Below, in pieces: positions 15,123 to 22,500 of a stretch of DNA of 22,500 nt. This DNA comes from Halisarca cf. caerulea (taxonomy: Eukaryota > Porifera > Demospongiae > Chondrillida > Halisarcidae): positions 50,001-72,500 of the forward strand of contig CAUJGJ010000301.1 in the NCBI GenBank assembly GCA_963170055.1, in the 5' to 3' direction. The notes under the pieces are model-generated. The model did not search any database. It was not told the origin of the DNA and worked only from the letters and a program-made list of their open reading frames with translations. Position 1 is the stretch's first letter. The number at the start of each line of letters is the position of its first letter. Both the position numbers and the translations under genes were made by a program.

Positions 15123-18100
15123 TTAGATCTGCTCCACAAAGTCGGCCATGTTGGGTCTCTTGTCAGGATTGGTCTCAGTGCATCTCAAAGCAAATTCACC
15201 AAGGGATTTCTTCTCCTGGTCAGTCCAGTTGGCAACGGCAGATCTTGTGGTTTGGAGATTGTGTTGTCCAACTAGCTCACCAACACACATCTCAAAGAGT
15301 AGGACACCAAAACTGTACACATCCATCTTTGGACCCTGCTGGCTAGGAATACCTGCCTCTGGAGCTGAGTAAGCTATGCAGCCTGGACCTACTGTACCAA
15401 GCTTGGCTAGGAAGTTGGCTGAACCAAAATCACCCAGTTTAGCACACCAGCCATCTTGCTTAGCATTGAGGAGGACATTGGCGCTGCTGACATCTCGATG
15501 TACAATAGGATCTGGAAGAGAATGGAGGTAGGTTAGAGCACAGGCGACATCTTTGCTGATGGGACGGAGGTTGGATATTTTCAATTTCTTCTCTTCCAGC
15601 AGTTTACGAAGGCTGGTTTCCATTAATTCACTGACAATGGTGACAATTCCAGTGGTAACTGCACCAATGAACAGTACCAGATGTGGATGGCGGACACGTG
15701 AAGCGATGATCATTTCCCTCTCAAAAAGTTTGCAGTTGTGATCGGAAATGATGACATCATGCATCTTCTTGACAGCTACTCTGGTACCTTGGTAGATACC
15801 CACGCTGATTTCACCCCAGGCTCCTCTACCGAGAACTTCAGGGGTTATATGTAGGTGGTGTTGAGCAATACTCCAGGAGGGCTGGAGAGACTGGACTTGT
15901 CGAAGGAGAGCCTGAAATTGCTGTTGCATTTCTTTTTCGATCACTCTCCTTTGCTCAGATAGCTGATCAGTGAGCTGCTGTTGAAAGTGTGCAGTCAGTT
16001 TCGTGTGCTGCATCTCAAGTCGAGTGATTAGTTCTTGCTGTTGTTGAAGTTGAGTGGTCAACTGTTGCTCTTGTGTAGCTAGTTGCTGACCCTGAATAGT
16101 TAGTTCCTGTCGTAGTAAACACATTCCTTCACAGTTTTCTCGAGAGACCCCATTTGGTTGAGTCGTTGCTCCTTCTTTCTTCTCCTGCACAGCTACCTCC
16201 AACCTGGACACCTTCTCCTGCAATAGGACCATCTTTTCATCTGTTGTCAGGTCTACATGAGAATATAAAGTTGAAACTGAAGGTTATAGTGGAAACATTG
16301 TTTCAGCATAATATTATTATATACAGGCCCATTGAAAGCATTTATGAAGTGCTATAAGGCCATGCATTGCTTATAAGCAACACTGATTATACTAAGTATT
16401 TGTAAGGGGATACAGGTAAAATTAGCTGATGCTTAATTCTAAGCAAAATTGATGGCCATTTGTCCAGGAAAGAGGGAAGAATGTGCTGTATCCCATAGAA
16501 ATCTGCTTTTTATAGCTAAATAATGTCGTATAGCTGTTCGACTATAGTCAGTAAACCATGGACTTATGTACGTAGTTGTCTTATGATGCTTAGTGATGTC
16601 ACAATAGAATGGTGGAAAAGTGCTACGATGATTGTTTGAAGCTGGATTTTATAGGAAATCGAACAAATACTTTCTTTGATAATGTGGTTTAGCTTGCAGA
16701 TTAAGTTTGCTTTGATCATGAAGTATAGTATGGCTGTGGACGTACCTACTCACTGATGTGTGACATGTCCAGATTTGTTATAATAGCTATCAGTCCTCAG
16801 TTTGCATAGCAATGAAATGTTATTCTTGGCACCTATAAGTTGGTAGTCACGCAGTTTTCTCGTGATGCAGGCTGATATTCGGGTGTATACGAATACTGAA
16901 TCCGCATTCAGTAACGCTTTGTGTATGTAGTTGCAGGTGGTCTGTCACATGTTGTCATGTGATCAAGCTAGGCTGTTCTTCAGAATTTTATATGGTTTTC
17001 TGCTGGGTGCTAGGTGAGGGAACAAGCTGGCAAGTTAGCAAGTACTTCCTATTATAATGATTTTTGAGGATTAATGTCTCAGAAAGCATTCTTCTGTTAC
17101 GCAACCTGAAGATTTCGTCAATGTGTAAGGGTCAGGAAACCTTCCTATAAGACCTGCTATACAGCATTCATATAAAAAGCTAGAAGCACAAATCTTTGGA
17201 AAGTTCACATGTCTACCTACTACAAAGCCCTTGGTTGTCTCTACAGCTCATACAAGTTGAGAACAGAAGCCGTAAAAATACCAAGATTCACACCAGTCCT
17301 CCTAATCAGTGTGGACATGTCCCACATTCGAATCATACTGGCTCTGATGGCCTTGCATTAGAGCTAGCCCTCAATGTTGTTAACATATTCAGGCATATAA
17401 CCACAATTATATCCCTGATTTTTCGACCGAGCAAATTTCAGGTCAAGATTGGCAATTAGAGATACAATGGTAAAAGCCCCAGGCTCAACAAATATAGGGA
17501 AATAGGACATCAAATTAGGGCTGTGCATGCTGAAAAATTAGGCACAAAATGGCAAAATTGGCGAAAAAGTTTCTTTCATGGTTATTATGTGTGCATTTAC
17601 TAGTGGGAGGCTGAAATCAATGCTTTACTCTTCTTAAAACGTGAATTGAATATTATAACAAGTCATACTAGAAAGTATGCGTGTTTATATATTCGTTCAA
17701 TTATTTTACTTTCTTTTGAGGAAGGAACTTAAAAATGATAACGAGTGCCTCAATAGATAGCAAACAATCAAAGAGTGATGTAAGCCGACCTGTAAAGAAG
17801 AAAATATTATGTTCAAACTTGTAGCTGACGAAAAATAATATTAGAGTTAAAGACTGAAAATTAGAGCACGCTACTTTTTGGCAGAAATTTGAGTATAAAC
17901 TAACCCTGTTTGGTCCATCGTCAAATAATTACGTTGCAGAAAAATGAGGGGATTATATGGTAGCAGGGGCGCAGCTCCATTGTTTCCTGGTTGCCAGGAA
18001 ACCCCCCTCCTCTGAAGCCACCACACTGAGTATGCTAATCAACCACGCAATTAATCCTAACACCCTCTCCAATTGTCACCTAGCATGCACCTGCACTAGG

Positions 18101-21100
18101 CTAACCTGCACACATGGTTCTACTGAGAGCACTGTAATATATGCTGTTCTCCTTATTTTTTCAACTGTAAAGCTGTTCCACTACATTCATACAATGTCAT
18201 GCTTTGTGCTCTTTTTAGTTGTTTATAGCTTGTCTGACACAGTAGTTTTCAAACTACCATCACAAATTTAAATGTGGTGTTCCCTTGCATGCATGTGACC
18301 ACAGTGTTGATACCGCATGCTACAGTAAGGAAAGGCTATACAATGTGTACATGATACCACTATTTTGTACACCATGTGCCCATGATCATGGCTTTTAGAA
18401 ACCCCCTTATTTTTCTTCTGGCTATGCCCCTGGGTAGGATGCCTTAGATAGGTTGGCCTTTCATCTGCAATATGCCCAAAATTGCCCAAGATTTGCATTA
18501 TAGCGTCTATATATAGTAATTACATTGTGAACAAAAGTGCCCACGAAATGAGAGGGAATTTATTTAAACGATGGTTTGTTTGCTACGCATATACCCTCAA
18601 TCTCGAATCTTACATCATTGGAAAACCATGAGAGGAAGTGCTCACATGCACATAACCAACTGAGATGTGCAAAGTGAGTGCCTAACATACAATATTATTT
18701 CCTCACCAAAACGAAATTCTGACTGGATTTTTGTATTAGACCAAAGATATACCACCCCCCACAGATCTTGGTGTTGGGGTAGGTGTTCGAACACTCTTCC
18801 TTTGTTCTGTCCATTGACATAGTACTGGACATCACCATTTTCACTGACCCGGACTCCTACAGAGTCTCCTTCAACCAGGTCTTCAGTAGAGAAGCTCATG
18901 TTCTGTTTAGTACCATCATGGCATGCAGTGGAGCTGCAGAACATCCAATAGTCCTTACTGTTCAAGCATTCATTAACATGCTCTGGAACTGGATCAATGT
19001 AGTCTGGATCTAGTCTGGTGAATCCAATGTACTACAATCAAGGAAACAACATACATACACTGTCAGTCACATGCACGTGTACACATGCAGTAATCACCAT
19101 ACCAGTACTGACTATGTATACTACAGTGGATTTATGGTCTCCTCTCACTTGAAATGTAAATATTGATCCCATTGCATTGTACCCAATTTGTACGGGGACA
19201 TGCTATATTCACATCACGTGGGACAGATCCTGCGCCTTCTGAATTGCTTCTGACCAGATGCAACTTACACTGGTACAAGAAGCCATAAATCCACAATATA
19301 GCAATGTTGTGCTGGGGTATAGTAATCAATTACCATGATTGCAAGACTGTAAAAATTTTCTGAGGATTAAAACAGTCAAATTACTATTAGAGAGGTTTAG
19401 CACAATAAGTTTACATGCAACGTGGTAAGCTGGAAGGTACATTCAAAATTTTGTATGTTTTTTTTAACAGCATTGGACACTGTGTGTGAAATTATGGTGA
19501 CACAGAAGTGTGACGCCAAAGATTTTTGGCGAGTTTTTCGCGATTTAGAAATGGAACGTCGGGCTGAAGAACAGCAGTTAAAAGAGCAACCGAGAGAGTG
19601 TCACCACGAAACTTATAATGTAGAGCAAGAACATAAAGGTACTTTGAAATATCGAAACCAGTACTAAGAATGAGATGTAGTAATCTTATTATATCTATAA
19701 TGTTTTGCATAGTGCTACATAAACCTCTCCATTACCACCACGTCCGCACTAAGGCACTTAATTATCATTACAACTACATTTCCATGCATAATACTATTAG
19801 AAAATGCTGTACTTAATTTTACAGATTTGTTCCAATATTATGTTTGCCAAAGTTATAATTACACCTTACCAAGATTTCATATTTGCAGTGATTGATATAC
19901 AGTAAAATCTCGATAATTAGAATCATGATAATTAGAATATCTGGCTTAATTCAAACATTGAGGAATGTACCGTTCCTAATGTATGGAATACATATGTGGT
20001 TGGTTAATTAAAACTTATGGATAATTAGAACTTTTTTACTGGAAAATCAAGGTTCTAATAAAAGAGATTTCACTGTATTATCATAGAGAATGTGACTGAT
20101 GTCATTATGCCACTTTAACAAGTCACTTAATTGTATTTAATTGTAGCACATGAAGTAGCCTAAATCTATCTGATTGTGAGGATAAATGTATCCACAGGTA
20201 TATAAGAAATATACATCACAGTAGTTGCATGGTAATTATGTTATGTGATTCAATTAGTTAAAGAATGATTAAAATTATTACCGTTGCGAGTATATACTCC
20301 AAGACTGAACCAGCTCCAGTACAATTACATGCATTACCATTACCAACAATTACATGCATACCTAATTAAGCAAGTTATTAAATTACACATCAAAGTTTAC
20401 TGTATGTTTATCATTTCACACTAAGTCTTGATGTAAAATAACTGAGTTCATACACTGAAAATGCATGTGGCACAGGACTTAGTTTTCTAGTGTCCATTTG
20501 AATTGGTACTTTTATTAGTCACTTCGAGATCGCATATTCTGCTAGACATTTTTCCCGCAATACGTCTTTAGTTAGATTATCCGTGCCTTGGACACTCATT
20601 TTCTATTTGATGGGATGATTGTTTTGAAAGTTTTGAATTACCAAAACAATTATGCATTCATTGAGTAGATTGATTTTAATTAATTATAACCTCTTATATA
20701 GTACCCAAATATGGCCACATATGCACATAATGGGCTAAGCGCTCTGACATAGCGTGCACTTACAGATTATCGTGCACATGCACTTTAGGTGTCAAGTATG
20801 CTTGTATGCTTTGATCCGCCCACGCATCGTACAACAATAGTTATTACAAATACTAATCACCATTATCACAACACTGTTGTACAGAGACTAAGACTGTCCT
20901 AAACTGGACTACACTCACTAGAGGTCGACTAGACAAAGTATGTAATTCGTTTAGAGTTCATCTTTCCATAAATAACTCACGAGGGGGTGGTAGCCTTTTT
21001 CCAATACCTTCACTTGGAACATTCCTCCTGTTGGAATGGACTTCACCGAATAAACGATACGGGCAGAAGCGAACGGTGCGAAAGCAGTTCGTCTTTCCTT

Positions 21101-21187
21101 ACTGAAAGTTAGATCTTTTCCGCATTTAACGTGGAACGCTCCAAAATCTTCATTGTCGCTCTTTCCAAACCAGGAAAAGAAGGCCAT
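15123..21187 (-). CDS. NHR - coiled coil - TKL-type protein kinase, copy B (three exons)
   Basis: Predicted 553-residue paralogue of kinase A with the same exon layout. Exon 1 is 21187-20981 (69 codons), exon 2 is 19031-18707 (325 bp, the same length as in copy A) and exon 3 is 16252-15123. Donors are GTGAGT and GTGAGG, acceptors TGTAG and TGTAG, and phases 0 and 1. The NHR covers residues about 18-177 (FHVKCGKDLTFSKERR, YIGFTRLDP, YYVNGQNKG). The coiled coil (about 185-305) is some 70 residues shorter than in A, with about three heptad units. The kinase has GRGAWGE, Lys339, HRD Asp431 in HRDVSSAN, DFG Asp452 and an APE motif, so catalysis is plausible. Exon 3 looks roughly 85-90% identical to A at DNA level by eye. 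Exon 1 lacks about nine residues present at the end of A's exon 1. Likely a signalling kinase targeted by its NHR (inference). Confidence 0.82.
16253..18706 (-). other. Intron 2 of NHR-kinase B
   Basis: 2454 bp between GTGAGG (18706) and TGTAG (16253). Bases about 16450-16730 retain similarity to intron 2 of copy A. A hAT-like MITE lies at 17964-18432. An open frame at 17196-17459 has no recognisable domain and is not called. It lacks the CA/GA arrays and CAGTAGA-type MITEs of copy A. Confidence 0.72.
17964..18432. mobile_element. hAT-like MITE
   Basis: The left end CAGGGGCGCAGCTCCA and the inverted right end CAGGGGCATAGCCAGAAG share CAGGGGC and AGC, the consensus form of many hAT termini. 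Subterminal aaaccccc-type stretches occur near both ends. Flanks share ggtag but no clean 8-bp duplication. No transposase ORF. Confidence 0.55.
19471..19638 (+). CDS. Candidate plus-strand exon inside intron 1 of kinase B
   Basis: A strong acceptor (tttttttttaacag) precedes 168 open bases, followed by GTACTT as a weak donor. Both junctions are phase 1, so the exon is symmetric (56 codons). The peptide is highly charged: KDFWRVFRDLEMERRAEEQQ and then Glu/His-rich sequence with CHHETYNVEQEHK. An internal ATG at 19494 could be a start. I do not recognise the family and find no partner exon. It may belong to a transposon carried in the 1.6-kb insertion or to a nested gene. Coding status is uncertain. 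Confidence 0.35.
19898..20077. mobile_element. 176-bp pogo-like MITE with TA target duplication
   Basis: The left end CAGTAAAATCTCGATAATTA (from 19900) is mirrored by the inverted right end CAGTGAAATCTCTTTTATTA (ending at 20075). TA flanks both ends. Repeated gataattagaa motifs lie inside. No ORF. Confidence 0.8.
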
Positions 21188-21987
21188 TTTCCTTTAATTT
21201 GGCGTATAGCGCAGATCTCATTCCTCCATTTTTAGCGGTGAAGTGTCCTTCGAGTTAGGGACCTATTTACGGAGGTAAACAATAAATTTACGGGTGTCAT
21301 TTTGTGACACACTGTCATTTTCTTACGGTTTAATAACAATTACCGTATTCTATACTGTACGTAGTATAGAATATCTATGGTTTCAGTTTGCCAAAAGAAT
21401 GCATGCAACGCGTAACACCGCGCCGTAATCGCAAAGGCCATTTACCGGCAAGATAGGCTTTAGCTGCTTAGCATGGGAACTCCCTTCACAGTGAGCACAT
21501 GGTCTTGCTGCTAAGTTGACTTTCTTGAGTATGATCATAGCCACATCATACCTACCACTATACAAATACCAGCTGTGTGCATAAGGGGGCAGGGGGTAGT
21601 TTTCCATAGCTAGAAGGGAAGCATAAGCTCGATTAAGCAAAAAAAGAAAATCATTTGAACCTGCTTATAAGTTTATGGTTATACTATCCTCCCATATATG
21701 ACAGCCACGGTAAGACAAAAAATGCACAGTACCTGTAAAATTTAGTTGGGTGTACGTGCAAAAAGGGGTAGTCTAATAATAAGGATTATTGCTCGATATA
21801 ATAACCTAGTCTGAGTGGTTCCTGACTCTGGCCTTGTTATCAACATTTACAGTGGGTCACATTTGACAGTGTTCATTAGTAACTGTTTCGGGATGCCTAA
21901 CATATAGCTGCAGTTTTTCCTATACCATGGACTGCGCATGCCTTTAACTTGCACATGCACAACTTTCCGCAGTATATACCATGCAGG
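21188..21987. promoter_or_regulatory. 5' flank and probable promoter of NHR-kinase B
   Basis: No gene recognised. If transcription starts upstream of 21230, the leader holds two upstream ATGs. One at 21229 gives a three-codon ORF. One at 21221 opens a frame that overlaps the kinase start out of frame. No TATA box or other promoter motif is claimed. Confidence 0.3.
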
Positions 21988-22102
21988 CACGCACACACTC
22001 ACACATGCACACACTGAATTACCCACATGCAGCACACACGCACACGCGCGCGTGCACACACACACATACACACACACACACACACACACGTACACATGCA
22101 AA

Positions 22103-22156
<54 letters not shown>

Positions 22157-22213
22157 CACATACACATACCCTAACCCTATACACACACATGCACACACAC
22201 GCGCGCGCGTGCA
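21988..22213. repeat. (CA)n microsatellite with GC-rich interruptions
   Basis: CA repeats with gcgcgcgtgc interruptions at about 22046 and 22201. A single ccctaaccct stretch lies at about 22169. Confidence 0.94.
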
Positions 22214-22500
22214 CACATTCTTAAGCTTTAATGTCAGCCAAACTGTTAATTCTAAGAATTTACTTGCTTGTTATCACAACAGTCAAACCCTGTTATAATT
22301 ATTACATTACCTTCAAGTTGGTTAAAAAGTATATACTCATAATATTGCTCTCTCCCTACTTCACCCAATATTGCAATATGTCAGCACATTTTTAAATAAG
22401 CTATTTTGTCTTCTCTTGAGGATGCAGTTCTTACTATTGAAGTTCTATTGTATAATAATCATGCATGCATGCATATTTTATATTGATATTATAAACAACA
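22214..22500. other. Right-edge spacer
   Basis: AT-rich sequence with nothing recognised. The string cagtcaaaccctgttataat at about 22281 resembles a pogo-type terminus, but no partner end was seen. Confidence 0.3.

Larger units (their letters stand above)
19032..20980 (-). other. Intron 1 of NHR-kinase B with about 1.6-kb extra segment
   Basis: GTGAGT donor at 20980 and TGTAG acceptor at 19032. Both ends align to intron 1 of kinase A, but about 19295-20877 has no counterpart there. The extra segment starts near caatgttgtg and ends near cacaacactg, possible short inverted termini. It contains a plus-strand exon candidate and a TA-flanked MITE. Confidence 0.7.

Noticed and set aside
17196..17459. 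87-residue plus-strand ORF in intron 2 of kinase B
   Set aside because: No recognisable domain and no splice signals that stand out. Length is within chance for this composition.
22165..22182. Telomere-like ccctaaccct (also near 4676 and 9010)
   Set aside because: Only one or two units each, inside or beside CA-rich sequence. Too short to indicate an interstitial telomere.

Overview
This is eukaryotic, AT-rich DNA with long introns, many microsatellites and short inverted-repeat transposons. Its content suggests a demosponge such as the Amphimedon lineage. That is an inference from family knowledge: sponges carry large expansions of tyrosine-kinase-like (TKL) kinases. No marker gene in the window proves the species.

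Four recognisable genes lie head to tail on the minus strand and form a tandem repeat of a two-gene unit. In transcription order they are: NHR-kinase B (21187 to 15123), C80-like gene B (about 12519 to 10972), NHR-kinase A (7466 to 1275) and C80-like gene A (560 to beyond position 1). Each NHR-kinase gene can be assembled from three exons with GT-AG introns and matching phases. Exons 1 and 2 encode a Neuralized homology repeat (NHR). Exon 3 encodes a glutamine-rich coiled coil followed by a TKL-type kinase with its catalytic residues present. The C80-like genes encode a domain resembling the self-cleaving cysteine peptidase of bacterial MARTX and clostridial toxins, with His and Cys motifs, plus an unrecognised C-terminal region in copy B. 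The N-terminal part of C80 copy B appears broken by a frame change and an in-frame TAA.

Region by region: 1-560 C80 A; 562-1274 spacer with TATC/TA repeats; 1275-7466 NHR-kinase A, whose 3.9-kb second intron holds two TIR elements and a large purine/CA repeat block with a 100-bp duplication; 7467-10971 spacer with CA/GT arrays and two decayed retrotransposon ORF fragments on the plus strand; 10972-12519 C80 B; 12520-15122 spacer with TA/GT repeats and a 203-bp MITE; 15123-21187 NHR-kinase B, whose first intron carries about 1.6 kb absent from copy A, including a possible plus-strand exon; 21188-22500 upstream flank with a CA array.

The kinase genes plausibly act in intracellular signalling, with the NHR as a binding module and the coiled coil as an oligomerisation module. 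How, or whether, the C80-like proteins work with them is unknown. Only linkage and co-duplication connect them.
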